Positions 9,151 through 17,941 of a stretch of DNA of 64,000 nucleotides are shown one piece after another. Positions within the stretch are counted from its first letter, which is position 1. Each line of letters opens with the position of its first letter. The stretch spans positions 85,091 through 149,090 of the forward strand of contig NZ_LJZS01000007.1 of assembly GCF_001314875.1 (NCBI RefSeq), read 5' to 3'. The notes below the pieces were generated by a model, which saw nothing but the letters and a program-made list of their open reading frames with translations, searched no databases and had not been told where the DNA came from. The DNA is from Halomonas sp. HL-48 (GTDB lineage Bacteria > Pseudomonadota > Gammaproteobacteria > Pseudomonadales > Halomonadaceae). The position numbers were made by a program, and so were the translations under genes.

Positions 9151-9169
9151 TGTACGGAAATGCCGTACA
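9151..9169. promoter_or_regulatory. YefM-YoeB operator palindrome
   Basis: Perfect inverted repeat TGTACGG-5 bp-CCGTACA, located 14-32 bp upstream of the antitoxin start codon. E. coli YefM recognises palindromes built around TGTACA, so the outer TGTAC/GTACA arms fit an autoregulatory operator. Binding is inferred. Confidence 0.65.
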
Positions 9170-9211
9170 ACTATATCTCATGGGCTTTGATATTTCCAAG
9201 GGAAGCAACTG

Positions 9212-10126
9212 TTATTTAGTCTGTGCCTCCAATTCCCCCTTCAGCCATTCCGCCAGCGGCTCGCTGCGGCGGGGGTGAGTAAGTAAGTCGGTTTTGCTCG
9301 GCAGCCACAAGCAGAGCCGGGCGGGTGTTTCGATGCTGCCCCAAGGCGCCACCAGTCGCCCGCTCCTCAGGTCGTCTTCTACCAATAGCGTGGGGGCTAT
9401 CGCCATGCCCAGCCCTGCCAGGGCCGCTTCCATCAGGTAGTAAAGGTGCTCAAACCCTTGGCCTTTACTTAGTGCTTCTTCAAGCTGCGCGTGCTCAATC
9501 CCTTGGGCGCTGGCCCACTGCGGCCATGCCTGAGGGCGCGAGGCGGTGTATAGCAGCGTGTTGTCGAATAGCGTTGCCGGGTTGGCGGGGTCGCACTGCG
9601 CGGCCAGTTGTGGGCTAAGCACCGCGCATATCTGCTCCGGGATAAGCTCGACGACCTCCACCTCTGCGGGCCAGGGCGGCTCGGAAAACGCCAGGGTGGC
9701 GCTGGCGTCCGTCTGTTGGCCGGGCTGCTCGGTGTCACTCACCACCACTTTTAGCTTGAGGTCGGGCAGGTCACGATGAAGGCGGTCGAGCCTGGGAATC
9801 AGCCAGCGGGCCAGCAGGCTGCCGGGGCAGGCGAGGGTGAAGGGCGCTTCCTCCACATCACGTTTGAGCGCGGCGCAACTATCACGCAGTTGGGCAAAGG
9901 CGTCGCTCAGGCCGCGTTGCAGCTTCTCGCCGTGAGGCGTCAGCACAATGCCGCGGCCCGCTTTGGTAAACAGCGCCACGCCAAAATGGTCATCCAGGCT
10001 TTTAATTTGGCGGCTGACGGCGCCGTGGGTAACGCTTAGCTCCTCGGCAGCGGCGGTCACGCTGCCCAGCCGGGCAGTGGCTTCAAAGGCGCGCAAGGCG
10101 CTAAGCGGTGGCAGGCTGTTGTGCAT
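9212..10126 (-). CDS. trpI: LysR family regulator of tryptophan synthase genes (TrpI)
   Basis: LysR-type activator of 304 residues in the GcvA/TrpI branch. The N-terminal winged helix-turn-helix runs from PPLSALRAFEATARLGSVT through AAEELSVTHGAVSRQIKSL; the rest is a periplasmic-binding-like effector domain. It is divergent from trpBA, the arrangement seen in Pseudomonas, where TrpI activates trpBA in response to indoleglycerol phosphate. Start 10126 (MHNSLPPL) is preferred to 10147 because the longer form would place a dyad operator inside the coding sequence. The symbol rests on context more than on specific residues. Confidence 0.88.
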   Translation of the reverse strand: MHNSLPPLSALRAFEATARLGSVTAAAEELSVTHGAVSRQIKSLDDHFGVALFTKAGRGIVLTPHGEKLQRGLSDAFAQLRDSCAALKRDVEEAPFTLACPGSLLARWLIPRLDRLHRDLPDLKLKVVVSDTEQPGQQTDASATLAFSEPPWPAEVEVVELIPEQICAVLSPQLAAQCDPANPATLFDNTLLYTASRPQAWPQWASAQGIEHAQLEEALSKGQGFEHLYYLMEAALAGLGMAIAPTLLVEDDLRSGRLVAPWGSIETPARLCLWLPSKTDLLTHPRRSEPLAEWLKGELEAQTK

Positions 10127-10131
10127 TGATA

Positions 10132-10148
10132 TGTGACTCCAGCTCACA
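10132..10148. promoter_or_regulatory. Dyad TGTGA-N7-TCACA in the trpI-trpB intergenic region
   Basis: A 17-bp inverted repeat (TGTGACTCCAGCTCACA) lies between the divergent trpI and trpB starts, directly upstream of trpI. The arms resemble a CRP box, but the spacing (7, not 6) and position fit a LysR-type TrpI operator better. Confidence 0.5.
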
Positions 10149-10232
10149 GGTTGATGACATCTTATCGATTTTTCTCCTCGTCTGCTTGCGCTACTTTGAC
10201 TGCATTGTTCGATAACGCATTCAGAGGTCGTG

Positions 10233-11462
10233 ATGAATCAACCTGTAGACATATCCCAGAGCCTGCCCGATGCCAACGGCCTGTTTGGCAACTTTGGCGG
10301 CCGCTTCGTCGCCGAAACCCTGATGCCGCTGATTCTGGAGTTGCAAGACGAATACACCACCGCCAAGAACGATCCCGAATTTCAGCGTCAGTTAGCCTAC
10401 TTTCAGGGCGACTACGTGGGGCGGCCCAGCCCGCTTTATTTCGCCGAACGGCTGACCGAGCATTTCGGCGGGGCCAGCATCTATCTCAAGCGCGAAGAGC
10501 TTAATCACACCGGCGCGCACAAGATCAACAACTGCATCGGCCAGGTGCTGCTGGCCAAGCAGATGGGCAAAAAGCGCATCATCGCCGAAACCGGCGCGGG
10601 GATGCACGGCGTTGCCACCGCCACCGTGGCGGCGCGGTTCGGGTTGCCCTGTGTTATCTACATGGGCACGACGGACATCGAACGCCAGCAGACCAATGTG
10701 TTCCGCATGAAGCTGCTTGGCGCAGAGATCGTGCCCGTCACCTCCGGCACCGGCACGCTCAAAGACGCCATGAACGAAGCGCTGCGTGACTGGGTCACCA
10801 ACGTCGACGACACCTTCTACATCATCGGCACCGTGGCCGGGCCGCACCCGTACCCCGCCATGGTGCGCGACTTCCAGGCCGTCATTGGCCATGAAACCCG
10901 CGTCCAGATGCTGGAAAAGAAAGGCCGTCTGCCGGATTCGCTGGTGGCCTGCGTGGGTGGCGGCTCCAATGCCATCGGGTTGTTCTATCCGTTCCTGGAT
11001 GACCCGGACGTTCACATGATCGGTGTGGAAGCAGGTGGCAAGGGCGTCAAAAGCGGCCTGCACGCCGCCAGCCTGAACGGCGGCACCCCTGGGGTACTCC
11101 ACGGCAACCGCACCTACCTGCTGCAAAACGAAGACGGCCAGATTACCGACGCCCACTCGATTTCCGCCGGGCTGGATTACCCCGGCATCGGGCCCGAGCA
11201 CGCCTGGTTGCACGAGCAGAAGCGGGTCGAATACGTCTCGGCCACCGATAATGAAGCGCTGGAGGCCTTCCAGATTTGCTGCCGCAAGGAAGGCATCATT
11301 CCCGCCCTGGAAACCGCCCATGCGTTGGCAGAAGTCGCCAAACGCGCGCCTCAGCTTCCTCGCGAGCACTTGATGGTGATCAACCTGAGCGGCCGAGGCG
11401 ACAAGGACATGACCAGCGTCGCCCATCACCTTGGCGATAAATTCGGAGTGAAAAACGTATGA
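10233..11462 (+). CDS. trpB: Tryptophan synthase beta subunit
   Basis: PLP enzyme that joins indole and serine to make tryptophan, in an alpha2-beta2 complex with TrpA. Its 409 residues are the usual length. The PLP lysine is in [12 protein letters not shown], the phosphate-binding glycine loop is [10 protein letters not shown], and the fold-type II motifs AETGAGMHG and YMG are present. AGAGG lies 5-6 bases before the ATG at 10233 (a GTG directly precedes it). It overlaps trpA by 4 bp (ATGA), which couples translation. The other trp genes are not in the window, as in pseudomonads with trpBA under TrpI. Confidence 0.98.
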   Translation: MNQPVDISQSLPDANGLFGNFGGRFVAETLMPLILELQDEYTTAKNDPEFQRQLAYFQGDYVGRPSPLYFAERLTEHFGGASIYLKREELNHTGAHKINNCIGQVLLAKQMGKKRIIAETGAGMHGVATATVAARFGLPCVIYMGTTDIERQQTNVFRMKLLGAEIVPVTSGTGTLKDAMNEALRDWVTNVDDTFYIIGTVAGPHPYPAMVRDFQAVIGHETRVQMLEKKGRLPDSLVACVGGGSNAIGLFYPFLDDPDVHMIGVEAGGKGVKSGLHAASLNGGTPGVLHGNRTYLLQNEDGQITDAHSISAGLDYPGIGPEHAWLHEQKRVEYVSATDNEALEAFQICCRKEGIIPALETAHALAEVAKRAPQLPREHLMVINLSGRGDKDMTSVAHHLGDKFGVKNV

Positions 11463-12346
11463 GCGCGATCCAGGACAACGCGATGACCACCATCGTGAAT
11501 CAGACCATGCACAACCCCACGCGTCTTGAACACTGCTTCAGCACACTCAAGCAGCAAAACCGCCCGGCGCTGGTCAGCTACCTCACCGCTGGCGATCCGG
11601 ATGCCGACACCTCGCGCCGCCTGCTCCACGGACTGCCCGCCGCCGGGGTGGATATCATCGAGCTGGGTATGCCGTTTAGCGACCCCATGGCCGATGGCCC
11701 TGCTATTCAAAAGGCGGCCCAGCGCGCCCTGAACAACGGCCAGACCCAGGCCAAAACGCTGGAGATGGTGCGCACGTTCCGCGAACAGGACAGCACCACG
11801 CCGATTGTTCTGATGGGTTACTACAATCCCATTTACCGCTACGGCGTTGAGCGTTTTTTGACCGATGCCGCCCGTGCCGGGGTAGACGGCCTGATCGTGG
11901 TGGACCTGCCCCCCGAACACGACGAAGAGCTCTGCCAGCCAGCGTTTCAGCACGGCATCGATTTTATCCGCCTGGCCACCCCGACCACCGATGCCAAACG
12001 CCTGCCCAGGGTGCTGGCGAACGCCTCCGGGTTTATCTACTACGTCTCGGTGGCAGGCGTGACCGGCGGCAACGCCCCCACGCCGGAACGGCTGGAAGCC
12101 TCGGTTTCGCGGCTGCGGGAAGATACCGAGCTGCCCATCGCCGTCGGCTTCGGCATCCGCACCGCCGAACAAGCAGCGACTATTGGCCGCTACAGCGATG
12201 CGGTGGTGGTGGGTTCTGCGCTTGTTGATTGTATCGAAAAGGCCAGCACGCCTGATGAAGCCGTTGAGCGAGTACACGGTTTGGTCAGTGAACTGGCGGC
12301 AAGCGTCAGGGGGTGCAGGGAGGTTGAAGAGCCGGTGGGCAGTTAA
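11459..12346 (+). CDS. trpA: Tryptophan synthase alpha subunit
   Basis: TIM-barrel subunit that cleaves indole-3-glycerol phosphate to indole and glyceraldehyde 3-phosphate; indole is channelled to TrpB. Catalytic Glu and Asp lie in [20 protein letters not shown]; the phosphate-binding loop includes [12 protein letters not shown]. At 295 residues it has an N-terminal extension of about 20 residues relative to E. coli TrpA, so a start at the internal ATG near 11483 or 11507 is possible. The 4-bp overlap with trpB supports 11459. A strong terminator follows. Confidence 0.97.
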   Translation: MSAIQDNAMTTIVNQTMHNPTRLEHCFSTLKQQNRPALVSYLTAGDPDADTSRRLLHGLPAAGVDIIELGMPFSDPMADGPAIQKAAQRALNNGQTQAKTLEMVRTFREQDSTTPIVLMGYYNPIYRYGVERFLTDAARAGVDGLIVVDLPPEHDEELCQPAFQHGIDFIRLATPTTDAKRLPRVLANASGFIYYVSVAGVTGGNAPTPERLEASVSRLREDTELPIAVGFGIRTAEQAATIGRYSDAVVVGSALVDCIEKASTPDEAVERVHGLVSELAASVRGCREVEEPVGS

Positions 12347-12366
12347 AGCGGAGATGGAATAAGTGC

Positions 12367-12398
12367 AAAAGAGCAGGTGATGAACGCCTGCTCTTTTT
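12367..12398 (+). terminator. Rho-independent terminator of trpBA
   Basis: Stem AAAAGAGCAGG/CCTGCTCTTTT with a 9-base loop, ending in a T-run, about 20 bp after the trpA stop codon. Confidence 0.9.
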
Positions 12399-12543
12399 TA
12401 TCTGATCAGCTTCCAAGCTGCGACATGAAGCTGCCTGCACTCTATTTGCGCTGTAGTAGGTTAATAAAAAATAGTATTTTGGTTGATTACTGAACATTTT
12501 CTTGTTGAAGTGAATAAAATATTTTGATTTGAGGCGTTTTGTG

Positions 12544-14037
12544 ATGAAGCCAGTAGGTTATGCGTACCTGCATGAGCATTTGGCGTTGGGGGTATGTCCA
12601 CCCGTTTACCCTGCACGGGTGCGCCCCGTCACACGCATCATGTCTATGGAGAAGGAAATAGCAGTACCTGCCGGGCGTGCGCCAGAAACGTCATTGCTCG
12701 ACCATCTACTTTTCGCACTTAAGCACGAAGGTATCGATCTCGCCATTTTGGCGGGCGCATTGCCACATTTGTCCATAGAAGCGCTTCAAAATGCCTTGCA
12801 AGCCTCGCCAAACGGCATCTATTTAAGAAAGTTAGGCTTTTTGTACGAAGCCTTCGTAAAGCGCTTGCCGTTCGATATAGCCGTCAGTGGCCGAGCAGTG
12901 CCTTTGTTCGACCCAGAACGCTATATTACCGGCCCTGCTGTACGTAACAGCCGTTGGCGGGTTGATTTTAACGGGCTAGGAACACTCAAGTATTGTGCAA
13001 TTGTTAGGCGTACGCCAGAAATTGCCGGACTACTTGAAGAAGATATTCTCACCCAAGCCGCTACTTTTATGGCCTCTTTGCCCCCCGGCATGCTGGACCG
13101 CGCAATTCAATGGGCCTATCTCAGTGAAACCCAATCTTCGTTTGCCATTGAACGAGAATCGCCGTCGCAAGATAAGCAGCAGCGCTTCATGCAGCTACTC
13201 CGTCAGGCACACGAGCGCAAGCTGCTGACTGAAGAATACTTTGTTGAATTGCAGAATAGCACCATCAGTAATCCTCTCGACAAAGCAATGGCATTTCGCC
13301 ATGAGCAAAACTATCTACATAACGGGTTGCCCGGCGCATTAGGCGTCAGCTATTTACCGCCACCGCCAGGGCTTTGTAATGAATTAATGGGCGCATTGAT
13401 GACGTGGGCGAACCAACTCCCAGACAGCGAATCGTCTGAAGCTGTGCCAGCGCTGGTAGCTTCAGCGATACTGTCCTTTGGTTTTGTTTTTTTGCATCCC
13501 TTCATGGATGGCAACGGGCGCATATCACGTTTTCTGATTCACCATACCCTGTGCCGAATGGATGGCCTCCCTCACGATAATCTGCTGCCTATTTCGGTTG
13601 CCATGAGGCGTTATGAAGCTGATTACTTAGCAGCGCTAGAAGCGTTTTCAAGGCCAGCTCGTGAGCATTGGCGAGTAAGCTGGGTAGATGCCGATCAGTA
13701 TGATTTTGAGTACCTGGGTCTCGATGCGCTCTATCGCTATTGGGATGCCACTAACGCCGTGGCTTTTACATTGAAAATGGCAAAAGTAGCGCTGGAAGAA
13801 GAGCTGAAAGCAGAAACACGCTACCTTGCTTGTTTTGACCGTGTATATGCAGCAGTGGATGCGAATTTCGATATACGTGGAAGTGATTTAGCCCGTCTGG
13901 TGATGATGTGCCTAAGTAATGAAGGTCACCTCTCCAACAACCGGCGTAAGCAGTTCCGTTACCAAGTGCCTGAAGAGGTGCTGGACGCTATCGAGGCAGA
14001 AGCACAGGAGGTGCTTGAAGAGTACAAAGACCAGTAA
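12544..14037 (+). CDS. Fic domain protein (predicted AMP-transferase)
   Basis: 497-residue Fic protein that would transfer AMP (or a related group) from a nucleotide to a protein target. The Fic core motif HPFMDGNGRISR begins at His318. A class II-type inhibitory helix lies upstream (SSFAIERE): the Ser and Glu of the (S/T)xxxE(G/N) motif are there but the last position is Arg. The C-terminal ~120 residues are helical with a possible winged-helix end. Start 12544 is chosen because GAGG lies about 9 bases upstream; a TTG 15 bases earlier is less likely. Lower GC than the trp genes suggests it was acquired. No antitoxin-like small gene is adjacent, so control is probably intramolecular. Confidence 0.9.
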   Translation: MKPVGYAYLHEHLALGVCPPVYPARVRPVTRIMSMEKEIAVPAGRAPETSLLDHLLFALKHEGIDLAILAGALPHLSIEALQNALQASPNGIYLRKLGFLYEAFVKRLPFDIAVSGRAVPLFDPERYITGPAVRNSRWRVDFNGLGTLKYCAIVRRTPEIAGLLEEDILTQAATFMASLPPGMLDRAIQWAYLSETQSSFAIERESPSQDKQQRFMQLLRQAHERKLLTEEYFVELQNSTISNPLDKAMAFRHEQNYLHNGLPGALGVSYLPPPPGLCNELMGALMTWANQLPDSESSEAVPALVASAILSFGFVFLHPFMDGNGRISRFLIHHTLCRMDGLPHDNLLPISVAMRRYEADYLAALEAFSRPAREHWRVSWVDADQYDFEYLGLDALYRYWDATNAVAFTLKMAKVALEEELKAETRYLACFDRVYAAVDANFDIRGSDLARLVMMCLSNEGHLSNNRRKQFRYQVPEEVLDAIEAEAQEVLEEYKDQ

Positions 14038-14105
14038 CACCGGCGGAAGCAGAACTAGCTGAAAGTACAGAATTTGGCATGCAAGTCTTGCACTTAGGTA
14101 TCGGC

Positions 14106-14711
14106 TTAGGGCACCAACGGCCGCCACACATGCTCGTAGCCGATCGATACGGAGACGGCAACCAGCAAGCCCGCCATCACCCAGTTGAAGCCCTTCACGA
14201 CCCGCGTGCTTTTAATGCGCTCACCCACCAGACTGCCGATGACCACATAGCTGCCGGGGGCGCCCGCCGCCATGGCGGACAGCCCCAGCGCCCAGACCAC
14301 TAGGCTTGCGCCCTGAATACCCGCCGCTGGAAACTGAAGGGTGGCAATGGGCAGGGTCGCGACGATGGCTTTCGGGTTGAGTAGTTGCATCACCAGCCCA
14401 TCGCGAAAGTTCAGCAGGCGCGGTGCTTGGTCAGGCTCGCCCAAATCCGCGTTGGCGCGGGCAATCTTGACGGCCAAGTACAGAATGTAGCTACAGCCCA
14501 GCGCACTCACCAGGATCAGGGCGTTACCGCTGATCCAGGCAGCTCCCGCCCAGCCCAACACCAGCAGGTACACAAGCATGGCCATTCCCACGCCCAGGCA
14601 AAACCCGACCGACTGTTTGGCCTGGCCATTGATGCCGACATTCAGGCCGAGCAGATTCACAGGCCCAGGGGTGTACATGACGCCCAGGGCATAGGCGACG
14701 ATTGCTAACAT
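14106..14711 (-). CDS. LysE family amino-acid/metabolite exporter
   Basis: Inner-membrane exporter of the LysE/RhtB superfamily: 201 residues and about six membrane segments. It has the family N-terminal signature MYTPGPVNLLGLNVGINGQ (position 12 on) and a conserved LNPKAIVATL segment near residue 95. The start codon follows GAGGTT. It is read in the same direction as the AraC regulator 25 bp upstream, probably as one transcript, so the regulator likely controls export of its own effector. The substrate is unknown. Confidence 0.92.
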   Translation of the reverse strand: MLAIVAYALGVMYTPGPVNLLGLNVGINGQAKQSVGFCLGVGMAMLVYLLVLGWAGAAWISGNALILVSALGCSYILYLAVKIARANADLGEPDQAPRLLNFRDGLVMQLLNPKAIVATLPIATLQFPAAGIQGASLVVWALGLSAMAAGAPGSYVVIGSLVGERIKSTRVVKGFNWVMAGLLVAVSVSIGYEHVWRPLVP

Positions 14712-14736
14712 GGTGGAACCTCTAAGTTGGGTAGGG

Positions 14737-15567
14737 CTAACGCGCGATATCGCGCTGGTATTGGTGGGGCGTCATGCCATAGATGCGCTTGAAGCGGCGA
14801 TTGAAGTGGCTAAGGTCGGCAAACCCAAACCGCAACGCCACCTCATTCAGCGGCGCTCCCTGATCCAGCGCCGCACGGGCCGCATTGATCCGGCAGTTAA
14901 TTACATACTGGTGAGGCGTCATGCCGTAGTGCTGCCGAAACAGCCGCAAAAAATGGTACTTGGATAAATGTGCGGCCTGGCTGATGTCGTCCAGCGATAT
15001 ATCCGCTTCCAGATGGGCGTGGATATACGCCTTGGCAAGGTCCAGCAGGGCATCCGGGCGTTGCGTGACGCGGCTGGGTTGAACACGGCCGCCTAGCTGA
15101 ACGGTTCGCTCAACTACCTGATAAAGCGCATTTTCCTGGTCAATGCAGCTACCAGCGTGGGTGCTCACCAAACGCGCCAGTTCCAGAATGGCGTGGCGCA
15201 GAGGCGCATCCTGAATCAGCGTTTGATCGGACCGGAAACCGGCGGCGCTTTCGCGGCCAAGCACCTCTGCAAACAGCGGCCTCACCTGTTCCGGGTGGGC
15301 ATACATCATCAGGTAATCGAGTGCTTGTGCGCCACCCGAATGCCCGTCGTGGACTTCCTCTGGATTGAACAGAATCACGTTGCCCGGCGGGCTGCGGTGA
15401 AATTGCCCGCCGCTGAAAAAGTCCTGACGCCCGGCCAGCGTGACGCCAAAGGCATACTCCTCATGGGCATGTGGGTCGTAACTGAAATCCTCAATGCCCG
15501 CCTTCAGCACCGTGAGCGTAGACACGTGATGACTTTTGAAGAACTCAAACCGGCTGGCGTTACTCAT
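14737..15567 (-). CDS. AraC family regulator with cupin sensor, linked to LysE exporter
   Basis: 276-residue regulator. The N-terminal AraC_binding cupin has FSYDPHAHEEYAFGVTLAGRQ and FNPEEVHDGH. The C-terminal double helix-turn-helix has DDISQAAHLSKYHFLRLFRQ and LNEVALRFGFADLSHFNRRF, and ends at GMTPHQYQRD. Start 15567 is chosen because GGGGAG sits about 5 bases upstream; frames starting earlier have no such site. It precedes a LysE-type exporter by 25 bp, an arrangement in which the regulator usually senses the exported amino acid or analogue. Confidence 0.9.
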   Translation of the reverse strand: MSNASRFEFFKSHHVSTLTVLKAGIEDFSYDPHAHEEYAFGVTLAGRQDFFSGGQFHRSPPGNVILFNPEEVHDGHSGGAQALDYLMMYAHPEQVRPLFAEVLGRESAAGFRSDQTLIQDAPLRHAILELARLVSTHAGSCIDQENALYQVVERTVQLGGRVQPSRVTQRPDALLDLAKAYIHAHLEADISLDDISQAAHLSKYHFLRLFRQHYGMTPHQYVINCRINAARAALDQGAPLNEVALRFGFADLSHFNRRFKRIYGMTPHQYQRDIAR

Positions 15568-15694
15568 GCCGACTCCCCTCATGAAACCTGACTTGATGAA
15601 GTACAGACTTAGCTTATGCCGACAATGTCGCCGATGCTTGTACATAATTGCTCATCGACTGTGCGTTGATGGCCTATTGTTAGTGAACACCACC

Positions 15695-15745
15695 AAGGAT
15701 TCGGTATGGGAAAGCTCTTTTCACTAATGATTGCGCTGGTGCTGG
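15695..15745 (+). repeat. Duplicated RBS/signal-peptide start region, copy 1
   Basis: About 51 bp covering the ribosome binding site (AAGGATT), start codon and first ~14 codons. It is nearly the same as 16798-16848: both contain GAAAGCTCTTTTCACT just after the ATG and keep the same spacing to AAGGATT. Confidence 0.75.
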
Positions 15746-16752
15746 CCGGCTGCGCCGCCATCCAGCCGTATGATGAGCGTGACGTCCAGCGCGATGCTGG
15801 TCTGGCCATCCAAGAAGTTTACGAGGGGGCGCTGCCGACGCTGTCCGAGGACAAGCAGCGCCACTTTGCCCAGCGGCTCTACCGTCTGACGGGCGAGCAG
15901 CGCTGGCGGGCCCTCAATCGCGCCTACGGCGAGCGTCTAAAGGTGCGACTTGAGGAGGACATCGTCGGCCTGGCCGAGCCCGGGTACGCGGCCGCCCGCA
16001 GCAGGGCGATCGTTGCCGACTACTCGCAGAGCTCGGCCAAGCAGCGCGCCCGACGCGCCATGCTAGGTGAGTGGGGTGAGATTCCCTTCGCACGGGGGCT
16101 GCTGTTCCGCCTCGTCCAGGCCGAATACCACGGCCTGCTACCGACCATTGAAGACCACGAGCGGGCGCTGGACTACCAGGCAGAGGTCGAATGGGCCGCC
16201 TTCCTGACCGACCCTTCGGTGATCGGGATTTACGCTGCTCAAGTGGCCAACTATGCGTACTTCCTGCACCAGCTCGGCGTGATGGACCTGCGCCGGGAGG
16301 TGGAAGCGGCCTTCCGACGTCACTACCCGCCCGAGCGAGTCGCCGAGCTCGACGACGCCGAGTACCATAACTGGCTCTATGGCCTGACCCACTTCGTCAT
16401 CGCTGACAGCCGCTACTACCAGCGGAAGGTAGACCCGGAAGCGCACGCTTGGGTGCTGGAAGCGCTGGCGCGGGAGGCGGATAACATCCTGGCCCGGGCC
16501 ACGGCCGACATCCAAGCCGAGGTGGCGTTGGTCTTCCTGCTGGCCGGCCGCGAGGACCACCCACTGGTGGGCCAGGTGCGCGAGGCGCTGGTGGCGGCGA
16601 TAGACCCGGCCAGCGGCATCATCCCCTCGCCCTCGGGGGGAGTCGGGCTGGCGGGTGGTGAACACCGCAACGTTCTGGCGATCATGGTGTTACGCTGGCC
16701 GGGCCGCCTGCATCCCGGCCCTGACCTCTCGGATGAGGTGGGTGGGCGCTGA
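15706..16752 (+). CDS. Predicted lipoprotein of unknown function
   Basis: 348-residue protein with a lipoprotein signal: lipobox LAGC puts the lipidated Cys at residue 16. The mature part is mostly alpha-helical and rich in A, R, E and L, with no motif I can tie to a function; the block DAEYHNWLYGLTHFVIADSR is the most distinctive. It might belong to DUF3541, but that is a weak guess. Its first ~50 bp duplicate the start of the next gene. AAGGAT is about 6 bases before the ATG. High GC, like the host genome. Function unknown. Confidence 0.75.
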   Translation: MGKLFSLMIALVLAGCAAIQPYDERDVQRDAGLAIQEVYEGALPTLSEDKQRHFAQRLYRLTGEQRWRALNRAYGERLKVRLEEDIVGLAEPGYAAARSRAIVADYSQSSAKQRARRAMLGEWGEIPFARGLLFRLVQAEYHGLLPTIEDHERALDYQAEVEWAAFLTDPSVIGIYAAQVANYAYFLHQLGVMDLRREVEAAFRRHYPPERVAELDDAEYHNWLYGLTHFVIADSRYYQRKVDPEAHAWVLEALAREADNILARATADIQAEVALVFLLAGREDHPLVGQVREALVAAIDPASGIIPSPSGGVGLAGGEHRNVLAIMVLRWPGRLHPGPDLSDEVGGR

Positions 16753-16797
16753 AGAAGCCATGACGCCCGGCGAGTTTGACGTCAATGACACACGCTT

Positions 16798-16848
16798 AAG
16801 GATTTTGCATGAGAAAGCTCTTTTCACTGATTGTACTGTTAGCGCTGG
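16798..16848 (+). repeat. Duplicated RBS/signal-peptide start region, copy 2
   Basis: Second copy of the element at 15695-15745, here leading the 109-residue protein. Similarity fades after the hydrophobic stretch of the signal or anchor. Confidence 0.75.
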
Positions 16849-17138
16849 GCTATGCCGGGCTCTATGTCTATTACGGCGTGACCGTGAAGCAGGAAGCGCA
16901 ACAACAGCTGGATGACCGGGGGCTTTCCTCCATCAGCGTGGATAACGTCGAGTATGGCCTGCTGGCACCCATCAGCACCTCCGCGAACATCACCATGACC
17001 GTCGCGTATCGCGGCGCCGAGGCCGCGCTGGATTTAGCCGTGCAAGGCCACCCGGTATTTTCAGACGAAGTAAGCGTCGAGTTCGATGGCCTCCAGGCGC
17101 TGCGCCTGGGCATCGGCTTTGGGCAGGGTGAGGATTAA
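16809..17138 (+). CDS. Small single-pass envelope protein of unknown function
   Basis: 109 residues. The N-terminus MRKLFSLIVLLALGYAGLYV is an uncleaved anchor or signal peptide. The rest is a short, probably beta-rich extracytoplasmic domain with alternating hydrophobic residues (ISTSANITMTVAYRG). No Cys lipobox, unlike the neighbouring gene that shares its start region. Good ribosome binding site (AAGGATT). Not recognised as a family. Confidence 0.6.
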   Translation: MRKLFSLIVLLALGYAGLYVYYGVTVKQEAQQQLDDRGLSSISVDNVEYGLLAPISTSANITMTVAYRGAEAALDLAVQGHPVFSDEVSVEFDGLQALRLGIGFGQGED

Positions 17139-17336
17139 AACGGACGATGACCAGGTGAGGCGCATCCATGCACCACCGTACGTTGACCACAACGACTATA
17201 TATTTGGCGCCAACTATCAACGAGTTGGGCAGGGAGCTTCACCAGCAGCCTGCCTAGCCGGTTTCTTGGATGGCTTGCACTGGTGAGCTTTCACTATGGC
17301 AGACCATGGCGAAACCTGCCTGGATTGAGCGGCAAT

Positions 17337-17726
17337 TTAACCAAGCTGAGCCTCAATCGCCGCCTTGTCGATCACCGACCAGACCTCACGAATCTTTTGG
17401 TCGTGGAAGAGGTAAAACACATTCTCGCAAAACGTCACTTTTCGGCCATTCACCGGTAGGCCCATGAAGTTACCTTTAGGCGTGACATCGAATCGCAGCC
17501 TGCTCGCAATATGCGGCGGATCAGCGACCAACAGCTGAATGTTGAAGTAAAGGTCAGGTATCTGCTCGTAATCGGCTTCCAGCATAGCGCGATAGCCATC
17601 AAGCCCGAGAGGTTTGCCGTTGTGATGAACATCTTCATGCACGAACTGGCCAAGGTTCGTCCAGTCCTGTTTATTGAGGCAGGTGATGTAATCACGATAG
17701 GTCGCTTCAAGATCAACATTGCTCAT
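17337..17726 (-). CDS. SnoaL-like / ester-cyclase-family protein
   Basis: 129-residue protein with the SnoaL/NTF2-like cone-shaped fold pattern: an N-terminal helix (YRDYITCLNKQDWTNLGQFV), then HEDVHHNGKPLGLDGYRAML, and a C-terminal strand block ending FHDQKIREVWSVIDKAA. Such proteins form small cavities for hydrophobic ligands; many are not enzymes. Start 17726 is chosen because GGAAGG precedes it at correct spacing. It is convergent with the small gene upstream; substrate and pathway are unknown. Confidence 0.75.
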   Translation of the reverse strand: MSNVDLEATYRDYITCLNKQDWTNLGQFVHEDVHHNGKPLGLDGYRAMLEADYEQIPDLYFNIQLLVADPPHIASRLRFDVTPKGNFMGLPVNGRKVTFCENVFYLFHDQKIREVWSVIDKAAIEAQLG

Positions 17727-17941
17727 CCTTCCATCTCCTCTTCTAGGCCAGACTGACGAGCTTGTTATAGCATATCTGGTAAGTGCAACTACGTTGTGCA
17801 GCACGCTGTATCCATCACCAATAGGCCTTCGATAAAACCGGCTTTTTGCTGGGGCTGTCCATGGCGATTAATCAACAGGTAATTGTATCGGTGCTGCACT
17901 GCTGGGATTATTAATGACCATCCAACGGCAAGGAGACGTGA

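Noticed and set aside
10132..10148. Possible CRP binding site TGTGA-N7-TCACA
   Set aside because: Spacing is 7 rather than 6 and the position between trpI and trpB fits a LysR-type operator better; kept as a generic dyad.
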